A stretch of 64,000 nt of DNA, taken from Albugo candida (taxonomy: Eukaryota > Oomycota > Peronosporomycetes > Albuginales). Where the stretch lies: positions 558,001 through 622,000 of the forward strand of contig JBDOQK010000004.1 in the NCBI GenBank assembly GCA_040437565.1. Direction: 5' to 3'. The translations under genes were made by a program, and so were the position numbers. How positions within the stretch are numbered: the first letter of the stretch is position 1; every line of letters starts with the position of its first letter. The notes beneath the pieces were generated by a model, which saw only the letters and a program-made list of their open reading frames with translations, made no database searches and was not told the DNA's origin. Positions 43,724-54,947 of this stretch are shown here, one piece after another.

Positions 43724-45439
43724 ATGCGGGTTCAACAAATCCTGTCCGTGCTTTTGATACATTCAACCGGATACCAAACTGCCCAATCTTCTCCTTATAT
43801 GAGAACAAATATCGTCAGCACCACTTTCAACGTTGGAGATACTAACTTGTTAATTTGTCAACACTGCCTTCTATCTACAGGAGGTGCCACTCGGGCAAAA
43901 CTCGTGAAATTTTCTAAACCACCTTACTTAAGTGGTTCTACTCATGCGGATTTTGAAGTCACTGCCTCAGAATTTGGTTTTGTGACTATCGAGCAAATAT
44001 GTAGGATACGCACAATATGTGGTCCACTGGAAGTTCATCGCTCAGAATATAAAAACGACCAACCAATCGTCTTGCAAAGTCGGGTGTCAAGGTCTATCTT
44101 ATGCCTCGTCAGCCACGCAACGACCACAAAATGCAGAGACTGCTTGAAAGAAGCTAGCGATTCACCATTTTTGGGAAATTTTCGTACATCATCAGTACAA
44201 CTACGCAATTTATTTACATTGCATATTCTCTTCACAGCAAAAGAAGCTGAGTATATCGTTCAGTCATGCAGTGCGTCGCTAGCTTGTATCGGAACAATGG
44301 TGGAACTTCAGGGCAACGTATGTCGTTTTCTGGTTCCCGAAAATGTAAGTCCTGATATTACATGGAAAGTAACGAACGGTCTCCCTTGGTCAGGACCCAC
44401 TAGTACTGATGGATTCAAGAATCTTCAAGCTAAATACCAATCTGGAACTTTGAAGCACCTGTGTTTGAAAGTTCCTAAACAAGGATTACAAGCAGCAACT
44501 CGCTGTATGTATTTGCTTGCGGAACGGATCGATGGGCTCGTTATTATGCTTCATAAGGGTTTGAAAGAAGAACACGTTAATATTATTGGATTCCAAGTTG
44601 ACAGCTCTTCTGCGGACTCTATAACAGTGTGTGGTAAAAAAATGCTCACGGTAGACCACACCATTTGTAATGAACTCAATGCTCACCAATTCGACACAAC
44701 TCCGATCAGCAATCAAATTTCTGTTTTGAAAAGTCAGAAAGCACAAATGGAGCAAGCGAATGTCAAGATTGAGTATATCAGTGAGTGCGTCTGGACACGC
44801 CACGATCCCGCAATAAGAAAATGCACTTCATGCCTCGGTCGTCTTGGTATTTCAAAAGAATCAATATTGCCGCTCTCACAGTCGACATCTTTGACTCTTT
44901 TGGCGACCAACTTCGAAAAAGCAAAACTCGCCAGTTGCATCAATACTGGAAATGATAAAAGGACACATCTTCAATGTGAACACTTCGTTTTTGTCCCAAA
45001 TTTCATGTGTGAATACGACTTGACACAACCGGAACAAACTTTTTCTTCCCAAGAACAGCAGCAAGGTACCAGATACCCAGTGGCATTCGATAAAGTCGGG
45101 TCTAGTTCCAGCTCACGTAATTTCTCTTCTGAACACCTCGCATCATCAATCAGCGATCAACAATCACTTCGGTTATTTGGCAAGCAAATCAACTTAGAAC
45201 CACCTGTAACGATGGTTTCTTTTAAAGCTGCAAAAGCCTCTGACTGCGCGGCATCTCTTGCTCTGAAGTACACTGTATTAATGATTTCGGTTAAAAAGCA
45301 ATATGTCTGGATGCTATATGACCGCGTAGAACCTTTGAGTGCTGAATGGTGCACAAATCTTCACATGTGCCACCGTTTGCAACTCGATGTTCATATGTTG
45401 CGAGCAGTTTCCGCTGAAGATGTGATTCTAAATTTTTAA
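43724..45439 (+). CDS. CCG-class candidate secreted effector
   Basis: An intronless frame of 571 residues starts at the ATG at 43724. Residues 1-21 (MRVQQILSVLLIHSTGYQTAQ) form a modest signal peptide. After it, C45-x2-C48-x5-G54 (CQHCLLSTGG) matches the CxxCxxxxxG signature placed near the N-terminus of Albugo CCG proteins, a family of secreted candidate effectors delivered to Brassicaceae hosts. Further Cys pairs (CRDC, CTSC) follow. The rest has no domain I recognise, and it carries no RXLR or LFLAK motif. It is next to a MULE, as expected for effector genes in repeat-rich DNA. The class assignment depends on one short motif plus secretion, but length, intronless form and context agree. 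Its role in infection is inference. Confidence 0.7.
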   Translation: MRVQQILSVLLIHSTGYQTAQSSPYMRTNIVSTTFNVGDTNLLICQHCLLSTGGATRAKLVKFSKPPYLSGSTHADFEVTASEFGFVTIEQICRIRTICGPLEVHRSEYKNDQPIVLQSRVSRSILCLVSHATTTKCRDCLKEASDSPFLGNFRTSSVQLRNLFTLHILFTAKEAEYIVQSCSASLACIGTMVELQGNVCRFLVPENVSPDITWKVTNGLPWSGPTSTDGFKNLQAKYQSGTLKHLCLKVPKQGLQAATRCMYLLAERIDGLVIMLHKGLKEEHVNIIGFQVDSSSADSITVCGKKMLTVDHTICNELNAHQFDTTPISNQISVLKSQKAQMEQANVKIEYISECVWTRHDPAIRKCTSCLGRLGISKESILPLSQSTSLTLLATNFEKAKLASCINTGNDKRTHLQCEHFVFVPNFMCEYDLTQPEQTFSSQEQQQGTRYPVAFDKVGSSSSSRNFSSEHLASSISDQQSLRLFGKQINLEPPVTMVSFKAAKASDCAASLALKYTVLMISVKKQYVWMLYDRVEPLSAEWCTNLHMCHRLQLDVHMLRAVSAEDVILNF

Positions 45440-46472
45440 TTCTTAGCTGAAAGAAGCTGAAAGTGGAGGAATAGGAATGTCACTCAGAAATGGAAAAAAG
45501 TAAATATGATATCATATAAACGTTTCCAGCGTAATACAGTATTTGCAGGTCGCCACGTCGCCCAATTATCGTGTATGTCCTTCCGTTACCGCAAGACACG
45601 AGATCTTATGTGGTGAGACTTCTTATGACCGTGTTGGTGTGCAGGTTCGTTTAGATTGTCAAAAAGGAGTATGGAGGTAACCTCGAACAATAGCATACAT
45701 CGTAGATATTCTATTCGAGGCCATCGCTTGCATTTAAATTCCGCATTCACTCGCTCTCAAGGTAGCATCCATTAGTCCACAAAGAAGTTGACAAGGCTGC
45801 GCGCTTGCACTACCCTGTCCTGAAAGTGCCTCACTTTAAGGATTTTGTACACATTCAAATTGAAAAAACATGCTCTTACAAGCGCTGGGAATTAAGATAC
45901 CGTGATCAGCATTCAGCGCAGATTCTATTATTTATGGATCACTTTTGAAATAAGTCGATCGAGTCTATTCTCAGCGAGTCTTGGTATGTCATCATCAACT
46001 TTATGACTGTCTAGCAACAAATGATGTTTTGAAGTCTACTGCATATTGGCATCTATTTCGACCTTATACATCATCTTTCAGTCTCTCTCATGACCTTTCA
46101 TGAAATGTCCAATAGATGCTGGTATCATCGCTCGTATTAGCGTACTTACATCGATAAGGTACAACGGAGAGTATTGGGCTATTTCAATCGTTTCGACCTT
46201 TGTATCAGCTCCAGATGCAGTGAGCACATGGCAGAGTACAAAGCGCTGAAACCCAAAACCTTCTTTGGCAGGAAAGAGCCCTCGCTGCTTGGATTGTATG
46301 ATTACGGTGAGCTCGGGTATAACTTAGGTAAGAATCTTGAAGCGGAGAAAACACTGCAGACTTTTCCTAAAAAAAAAGTCTTCTATGCTGGTTTTCCCTT
46401 GGGTCAATGTTAGAAATGACCCCACATTTTTACATCTTACAAACATAGATCAATTGGAAATTATCAACTATT

Positions 46473-46537
46473 GTCCAGGGATATGTATTTCGAGCTTTAA
46501 TCGTGAATGAAGCAACAATGTTTCGATAGTTAGTACT
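46473..46537. repeat. Left copy of gap-flanking overlap (65 bp)
   Basis: Identical to 46638-46702; an unmerged contig-end overlap. Confidence 0.9.
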
Positions 46538-46637
46538 NNNNNNNNNNNNNNNNNNNNNNNNNNNNNNNNNNNNNNNNNNNNNNNNNNNNNNNNNNNNNNN
46601 NNNNNNNNNNNNNNNNNNNNNNNNNNNNNNNNNNNNN
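46538..46637. other. Assembly gap (100 N)
   Basis: A run of 100 N flanked by a 65-bp identical overlap. Confidence 0.99.
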
Positions 46638-46702
46638 GTCCAGGGATATGTATTTCGAGCTTTAATCGTGAATGAAGCAACAATGTTTCGATAGTTAGTA
46701 CT
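46638..46702. repeat. Right copy of gap-flanking overlap (65 bp)
   Basis: Second copy of 46473-46537. Confidence 0.9.
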
Positions 46703-49233
46703 TACGCTAGTCTGCATTTTGACATTTTTGCGTCAGGGTTCGTAGTCTCTTGATGTCAGCAATACCATATAGCTCGCCTATAAACTTCTTCATCCTCGCT
46801 ACGTGATCCTTATCGCGCGTGTGCCTTGTCAAACCTATTTCTTATTAGCCTTTGATTTTCTACCAATTTTAGTTGCCTCGGGTTACCAATTCATTCCACA
46901 TATTGTCATCGCTCGAGATTGTATACAGTTCAAGTGTACATTGATATGGGAATGGTGACATTCATCGTATCAGGGTATTGATCTATAGTTGAGGATGTAC
47001 CAAATCCTTACATCACCACCACATTCTTATTACTCACATATTGGATAGCCTCGTGCATCTACATAGTATCGCTCTAAAGTAGTAGCAACGCACTGCCTGT
47101 CCTCGCTGAGCACTTCGTTTGCTGCATCGTGTAAAGAAATATTGATGTAAAAAGGGAAAATGAAAGGAATAGATATGCTTGCAGTTGAGCTCATGAAGGA
47201 AAGGTGTTATATTTTCTGTCAAGTCTCTCCGATTAGACTGATGTTATGTCTTGGATCCTGGATAATCAGTAATTTACAATTCCTGCTAGATTTTGAACAT
47301 GCGCAGAAGATACCAAGATTAACTACATTAGTCCAAAGCTTCACCAGGTTGATTTAGTGGAGATATTACGAAGAAGCCGGAAATTCTCAATCAATTTTTC
47401 ATGATGCTGATCAAATAATTTTCCAGAATATCTTGGGTTTGTTACTGTTTCTGAAAATGACGACGTGACAGATGGAGAAATCTTTCCTGGATCTTGACGA
47501 TACAGATACTGGAGCGAAATGAGCAACAGGAATATCAGAGCTCTGTCGTGCAAAGTAGGGCTATGCGGTCTATAATGAGTGACTGAGTCCAAGACACGGA
47601 TCCACGACATGTGCTAGGTTAGTACTAACAAGCTTTCCATCTTCTCATCGCTTTAGCCGTCTAGCTAGAGCAATTATCTGACACTAAGGCGACATCAATG
47701 GCGTAGCGTATTGTAGCGATTCAGATGACCTATTCCAACATTGATAGATATATTTAATTTGATGTATATGTCGACAGATTTTGTTTCAAGTGTGTTAAGT
47801 TGTACTTGGGTCGGAGATTTGTCAATAATTTGAAAACCCAGCCGGGCGAAATCTCAAGACGTTCCACCTGAGCTTGCACATGGCCTGGCTTTTTCGTCTA
47901 AATCTCACAGACATCATGTGTTTTGTTTTGCGTTTGTTGCCCTTTTCCTTTTTTTTTGATTACTTGCAACGAACAAGCCTAATTATTCCTAGGTTCTGCG
48001 TTTCTACAATAGCTACTGCATACCTTTCACCATCGATACGGCAAGCTAGCAACCCACGAAGAAAAGATTTACGCGGATGTATAATTTTATGAGGCGCGGA
48101 CTGCTCAAATATGCTATCTCCTAGAACAACACTTTTCCATGTCATTTTTGCATTCAAATAACTTGAAATTGAACTGACAATGCTGTGAGCATCTCTGCAG
48201 GCAAGGATCAGGAGGACATCCATGACACAGTCCGAATGCTACATAGGTATCATTTGACTTCAAAAGAGATTATCGTGCTGAACGGTTTTCGTTCTAACCC
48301 TGAATAATCATTGTCCAATGTAATTACTCTTGTCGAGCCTGGCGGTGATGGGCGCATGCTCGAGTAGAAACCTGACGAAGGCGAGGGTAATACTACTAGA
48401 ATATCCGAAGCATAGCATGAAGGTAGCTCGAATGCCTGGATCGCTTCAGTATCGCTGCTATTATCACAAGAATTCCATGCTGCTTCAAATTGTCTGTATA
48501 AACATGGATTTCACGCATGACGAGCTCTGATTGATTCGTCTAGTCGATTTCCCCTTATTTTTTCTGGGATTGGGTACATTTCACATGAGCAACAAACTTG
48601 TCTTCTGCTTTTTCAGTGATAAAACACATTCCCTTCAAAGTAGAGAATAAAGTTATCGAAATACAACAAATTTGTCTTTCCTCATCGTCCCATTAAACAC
48701 AGTCTCTTCAGTAACTAAAATAGGCTTTTGTGCACGTATGGTTCCATCAATGCTACGAATTCGTAGCAGCGTATTCTGTATGAAGTATTATCACATAGAA
48801 TCGAATGTAGCCATCGTAGGCTGGCTTTCAAGACCCCATTCGTCACCAAAAAGCTAAAAGCGAACGTCTTATTTGGTGTCAGAATGAGCAAAAGATGTAT
48901 CATAGGGAAGTCACTCCTTGTTGCTTGGAGTACTACCACAATGAGTACATTAGCTGTTGCGGATCCTTCCAAGTGTCAGCAATCTGTCAGATGATAGCTC
49001 GCAGAATGAGTAATTAGTTGATTTTTCACGTATTTCCTCATAACCGCGGTCGTGCTGGTTGATGGATATAGAAAAGAAACTGTTCTGACTTGACTAGTAC
49101 AATTCTGCCTGTGTCGAAACATCCTGCTGCGATTGTGTGTAAAATATATGATGACGGTAATGATCGGTGACGGTACATTGCTTTATTTAAAACTTTTTTA
49201 GGGTCACGATTTCCAGACTTGTCTTGATCAAAA

Positions 49234-52200
49234 ATGGACTGGGAAGGTAGTCTCGCTTTGATAATTCAATACACTGATGTAGATTTGGAGCGGGAATTCG
49301 AAAAAATCTCCGCTTTACGATTAGTGGAAGAACCTCCTCCGTTGGTGAGATCGGTACATAATGTAATTACACGGACGTTCGGCGCGGAAGCTGACAGAAA
49401 CTTATCTGCTTCTGTTTAAAAGTATCCTGCATGCGAGGTTCCGGATTTATCAAGTAGAGGGAAGAATTCTCAGCAGAGTAAATCTGAGTCGAGACAAGAT
49501 ATATCGACAAGAAGTCACATCAAACAAGAGCATTCTGACTTATTTCATATGAACGCGCCGTAAAGTAAATGTTTACAGTGTGGCTTGCAACGTCTTCCAC
49601 TTTAAATCTGTTTTAGTCAGCCTGAGCACGTTCAAGAAGAAAAGCTAGATGGTCTTGGAAGTACAAGCAAGATCTTGGTGCCGTTGGATTATCTACACAA
49701 TATACCTCGTCGCTAACTTCTTAGGTGCAGGACTGTGCCTCAACATGTTCAATGGACCGCCTCCGTCAAACGCTGGAAAGCGATGCTTGCAAAAAAGAGG
49801 AAGTGCATAAGCGACAATTGTATAAGACTCTTCTAATGCACTCGGATGAACTAGAGCGTTTGAACTTTGAAACAACATCTATTAGTCATGCAGTCCATGC
49901 TTTGAACCGAAAGCAAGATCAATCAAATCATGAACTCACCAATTTGCAGGCGCAAAGCAATGAAATCTTTTCTTTCTGCGAGAAAGATGCAGCATGGAGG
50001 CAACTCCAACAGAAAAGATGGCTCGAGGTGCAACAGACGGTCACTTCAGTTTTCGAAAAGCACAACAGCATACAGGAATCCTTAAAAGAGAAAGTTTCAG
50101 GATCTGAACTGGTAATGCAAGTCAAAACCTTTATGGAACCAATAAAAGTAAAGCTACAAACCATCGACCACCGTCAAACTCAACAAATTGGCGAATTGGC
50201 GCATTCGACCAGTACATTGTCCCTCTCGCTTGATTCCGTCATGGGGAACGTCAACAAACTTCAGTGCTTCGATATGGTCAATTTACGAAAGGAGTTGTCA
50301 GACTTGAAATCTTATTGCATGAAGCAAGGTACTACAGCAGGGAATCAACCGGAGAGAACGAATAAGTTCAAGTTTAGTGAAGTCCCGGGTAAGTTAGGCA
50401 AGGAAATTGGCAGTGCATGCCAAAGCTCGGCCTTTGAACAGATTGAGGTACTTTAAGCTAAATGAGCTGGAACTATACAATAAAATCTCAGGCTGTAACG
50501 TCATATTCACGACCAGATCAGGAGCGGGGCTACCGGCGCAGAGATCAGAAAAGAATGCATAGATTACATCGATGCTGAATGCCAAGAAATACACGCATCA
50601 GTACTCAGGCAGATGCGAGAAATTAGCAAAGAGACCATTGCGGATCTGAAGGATTTTGTGACGGGAACATACGCCAAAAATATGAAGAATGATATTCAAT
50701 CCCATTTTGATGCATCGATGGCTCCTCTCTTTGATAGATATGCCGGACTAGAATCTAGAACAGATTCTATATCAAGAGAATTGAATCAAGAATTCTGTGG
50801 CATCAAAGAACGATTCGATGCACTAGAGCAGCAGTCAAAAAGGCTGTCACAAGAGATCACTAGCACATTACGGCAGATCAAGATCCCTTGCCATGTTGAG
50901 GATGTCAAGCTTGAGTTAGAGGCTCTCCGAAAAAGTTATGAAAAAGATATAAGCCAACTTTTGAGAAAGATGGACATGGTAGAAGAAAGATTCGAAGAAT
51001 TGATAGGCTCGCTGAGTGCTAAAGTCTGCGATGATCGTAATACTATCACGAAACATATGCATTTAGACGAAAGAAATACTTGTCAGCTCGGTGGTAGTTC
51101 CCCTGTACAAAGCGGAACGACTGTTATTGAGTCGATTTTGCATTTGCTGCAAGCACATTTTCAGTCCCCCTTGCAATCAAAAAGAACAGCAGTATCACCG
51201 GATGCAGTCAGCCTGATAGATCGAGAAAACGATTTGGATCGAAATATAAAATCCTCAGTCGACTTAGTGTCAAACGTATCAGGCAGGTCCCTCATGCCAG
51301 TCACAAAGTGTCCCACTGAAGATACGAACGCTCCCACGGAGTTCCTCCTATCGGTAAAAAAAGATTCGACCGCATCCAAAGACGAATCTATAGAGTCGTC
51401 AGAAAGGAGGAAAGAACTCGATTTTGATAAAAGTACGTCAAAGAAATTGCCCAACAACACTTCCAATCACCCAGTAGGGATACAAGAAGCTATCACGAGA
51501 TATGGGTACCCGAATCAAGAGATATACATGAGCGAGTTACAAACTGAAGCCGATACTGCACAAATGAAGTTTCCGGAGAGGTGGAACAAGTCCGATAATT
51601 CAACCGAATCGGCTTCGACTATGCCAGGTACATCACTATTTCTCTGATAACCTTTTAATGTATCCGAGCTTAGAACACTCTCCGGCAAAGTACATGTCAA
51701 ATGAGCGTCCTACAAAAGATAATATTCTGTTTCCTTCATGCAATCAAACACGATCGGCTTTTGAACGTGATGTTATCGATCAATTGCACAATGAGCCTAT
51801 CGCGATATCGAGAGTTACGGATGTGAATCATGCAGAAGGTAAAAGGAAGCTAGAGTTGCAAACCAATGTCCAGTCCAAGTTCAATACGGAAGACTTAGAC
51901 CTGAATATCCAGACACGCACTCCAGCATCACCTGTTTCAACATCCGGGAGTACGCGAGGGAAATTGTCAATGATATCACAGCCTATGCTTACATTGGAGA
52001 GCGCAGAATCGCAGTATGCTTCTCAAGAATGTCGCTTTTGCTCATTGAATATGAATATGTCGGATATTATCGAACACGAGCTGACATGTGGATTGCTCCC
52101 GAAGCAATGTCCCCATTGTTTGAAACGACAGAAGGTATTGCGATTGCTCAATCCGCATCGATTTGAGTATCGCTCTTTCGATTTTTAGGCACTCAACCTC

Positions 52201-53417
52201 GCGGAGCATATCAAAATTTGCGAATACCGGATTGTTGCATGCACATTGAAATGTGGCGCTAAGTTTTTACAACGTGATTTGGCCAAGCATCTTTCTACAC
52301 GATGTCACCTACAAAGCGAAGCATGTACAAGTTTTGATGAATCGATCATTTCGCCTGTTTTGAAGAACCGATTCAAGGTACAAATCAAAAAAACTGTATC
52401 CTCTGACTGTATCCGTGCATCTGTAGGATACATGTGAATTTTGCAATAAGATTGTCGCTTTTAGGGAATTAGAGAATCACTATATGATGTACGAAGATTA
52501 TTTGATGGTCATCATGAGACTGTGTAACGTATTTTCATTCTAGTTGCGAGAAGAAGCCATCAAATTGTCAATTCTGCAACGCGAGCCTTCTCAAAGAGGA
52601 AATGCCTTGTCATGAGGCTTCATGTAAACAGAAATCTCAACAGGTAAGCACTTGCACACATTGTCGGCAAAGTGTTCCAAATGCAGGGAAGCATTTGCTC
52701 ACATGCTCGAAGCGTCTTGTCAAATGCACTCGTTGCTTCAATCAAATTCCAGCTGACCAAATTATTGCACACTCAGTGGCTTGCCCATCCAGATTGTCTG
52801 ACACTGTCGACTCTTCTTATAAGCACACACAGAAAAGAGTAGCTACAGGAGCACCACCTCCTCCACCCTATCCACCACCAAAAAGTGTTCATGATGACGT
52901 CGGAAAGCTCTCTCGAGAAATATGTACGCTACCCGCGCAGTCAAGTACCGAGGAAGACACCGCAACTTCTGCGTGCAAAGGAACACAAGGAAGGCATCGA
53001 TCTGATCCAGATAGAGAAGAAATTTTTGCCCAACGTATGATACGCTTACATGAACTTTTGCAATGCATGATACTAACGAAAAGGAGTAGCTGTCCACCAC
53101 TGGACTGTAGATGTAGTCTGTCTTTGGTTATCTCAAGAGGCTGAATTTGTTCAATTTGTGGTGCGTAACTTTAGGGCATCGTACGATTTTTTTTATTACT
53201 GACTTCCTGAATTCAAATTATCTAGCCCCGCTTTCGTTCGCTGCGATACAATGGGAAGGACCTGACTCAATTGACTGAGACGAATTTGATAAATGACCTA
53301 GGCATCAACAATCGATTGCAACGTCAGCGCTTAATGGATGCTATACAAGAGCTGAGAAGAAAGCACAATATTCACGATAGTGATACCGAAGATGAGGACG
53401 ACATCGATGAGGCTTAG
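49234..53417 (+). CDS. Coiled-coil / TRAF-type zinc-finger / SAM-domain protein
   Basis: Eleven exons are predicted with all phases closing: 49234-49362, 49423-49559, 49617-49677, 49725-50447, 50517-51627, 51674-52134, 52189-52377, 52427-52488, 52544-53034, 53084-53160 and 53226-53417 (about 1210 residues). Residues ~110-480 are long charged heptad-like helices. About 837-1035 carries a series of Cys/His fingers of TRAF type (CRFCSLNMNMSDIIEHELTC, CPHCLKRQK..., CEFCNKIVAFRELENH, CTHCRQSV, CTRCFNQI). A Pro-rich GAPPPPPYPPPK linker follows. A C-terminal SAM domain spans ~1121-1190 (WTVDVVCLWL, PRFRSLRYNGKDLTQLTE, INDLGINNRLQRQRL). Such proteins are usually scaffolds; the specific role is unknown. 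The real 3' end is duplicated by a gap artefact. Confidence 0.85.
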
Positions 53418-53585
53418 ATTAGGACATTTTATCCGTCTACCTAAAAGTACAGTTGAAAGGCTTTCTTCCAAACACGCTTTGCTAAAAAGCACAAGGTATA
53501 TCTACTTATCATCAAGTACTCGCTACCTCAGCTAGGGATATCTTTTGATACAAGGGATTCTTCAAGTGAAGGCTGCTCTATGGCC
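52324..53585. repeat. Left copy of gap-flanking overlap (1262 bp)
   Basis: Identical to 53686-54947 at every base compared. It contains exons 7 (part) to 11 of the SAM-domain gene and, at 53528-53585, the tail of the Eaf6 gene. This is an unmerged assembly overlap, the largest in the window. Confidence 0.93.
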
Positions 53586-53685
53586 NNNNNNNNNNNNNNN
53601 NNNNNNNNNNNNNNNNNNNNNNNNNNNNNNNNNNNNNNNNNNNNNNNNNNNNNNNNNNNNNNNNNNNNNNNNNNNNNNNNNNNNN
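53586..53685. other. Assembly gap (100 N)
   Basis: A run of 100 N flanked by a 1262-bp overlap, so not a true gap. Confidence 0.99.
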
Positions 53686-54947
53686 TGTACAAGTTTTGAT
53701 GAATCGATCATTTCGCCTGTTTTGAAGAACCGATTCAAGGTACAAATCAAAAAAACTGTATCCTCTGACTGTATCCGTGCATCTGTAGGATACATGTGAA
53801 TTTTGCAATAAGATTGTCGCTTTTAGGGAATTAGAGAATCACTATATGATGTACGAAGATTATTTGATGGTCATCATGAGACTGTGTAACGTATTTTCAT
53901 TCTAGTTGCGAGAAGAAGCCATCAAATTGTCAATTCTGCAACGCGAGCCTTCTCAAAGAGGAAATGCCTTGTCATGAGGCTTCATGTAAACAGAAATCTC
54001 AACAGGTAAGCACTTGCACACATTGTCGGCAAAGTGTTCCAAATGCAGGGAAGCATTTGCTCACATGCTCGAAGCGTCTTGTCAAATGCACTCGTTGCTT
54101 CAATCAAATTCCAGCTGACCAAATTATTGCACACTCAGTGGCTTGCCCATCCAGATTGTCTGACACTGTCGACTCTTCTTATAAGCACACACAGAAAAGA
54201 GTAGCTACAGGAGCACCACCTCCTCCACCCTATCCACCACCAAAAAGTGTTCATGATGACGTCGGAAAGCTCTCTCGAGAAATATGTACGCTACCCGCGC
54301 AGTCAAGTACCGAGGAAGACACCGCAACTTCTGCGTGCAAAGGAACACAAGGAAGGCATCGATCTGATCCAGATAGAGAAGAAATTTTTGCCCAACGTAT
54401 GATACGCTTACATGAACTTTTGCAATGCATGATACTAACGAAAAGGAGTAGCTGTCCACCACTGGACTGTAGATGTAGTCTGTCTTTGGTTATCTCAAGA
54501 GGCTGAATTTGTTCAATTTGTGGTGCGTAACTTTAGGGCATCGTACGATTTTTTTTATTACTGACTTCCTGAATTCAAATTATCTAGCCCCGCTTTCGTT
54601 CGCTGCGATACAATGGGAAGGACCTGACTCAATTGACTGAGACGAATTTGATAAATGACCTAGGCATCAACAATCGATTGCAACGTCAGCGCTTAATGGA
54701 TGCTATACAAGAGCTGAGAAGAAAGCACAATATTCACGATAGTGATACCGAAGATGAGGACGACATCGATGAGGCTTAGATTAGGACATTTTATCCGTCT
54801 ACCTAAAAGTACAGTTGAAAGGCTTTCTTCCAAACACGCTTTGCTAAAAAGCACAAGGTATATCTACTTATCATCAAGTACTCGCTACCTCAGCTAGGGA
54901 TATCTTTTGATACAAGGGATTCTTCAAGTGAAGGCTGCTCTATGGCC
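53686..54947. repeat. Right copy of gap-flanking overlap (1262 bp)
   Basis: Second copy of 52324-53585. It holds an apparent headless copy of the SAM-domain gene whose stop is at 54777-54779, and it runs into the genuine Eaf6 gene. The headless copy should not be counted as a gene. Confidence 0.93.

Larger units (their letters stand above)
45440..49233. other. Gene-poor stretch with no supported gene
   Basis: Short open frames only. The best is 47960-48223 (minus, 87 codons, a hydrophobic MDVLLILAC start), which could be a small secreted peptide but has no supporting context. A frame spanning the gap at 46538 is an artefact of the duplicated flanks. I see no transposon coding sequence or RNA gene. 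Confidence 0.4.

Noticed and set aside
46430-46717. Minus-strand frame with a repeated peptide on both sides of the N run
   Set aside because: The repeated peptide comes from the 65-bp unmerged overlap; the underlying frame is only about 40 codons.
47960-48223. Minus-strand 87-codon frame with hydrophobic start as a small effector
   Set aside because: Hydrophobic start is short, no cysteine pattern or motif, and no neighbouring support.
52641-52655. GTAAGCAC after CAACAG as an intron donor in exon 9 of the SAM-domain gene
   Set aside because: The frame reads straight through it into further Cys/His finger sequence, so it is coding.
53964-54506. Apparent second zinc-finger protein identical to 52602-53144
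   Set aside because: Falls entirely in the 1262-bp assembly overlap and is identical; not a paralogue.
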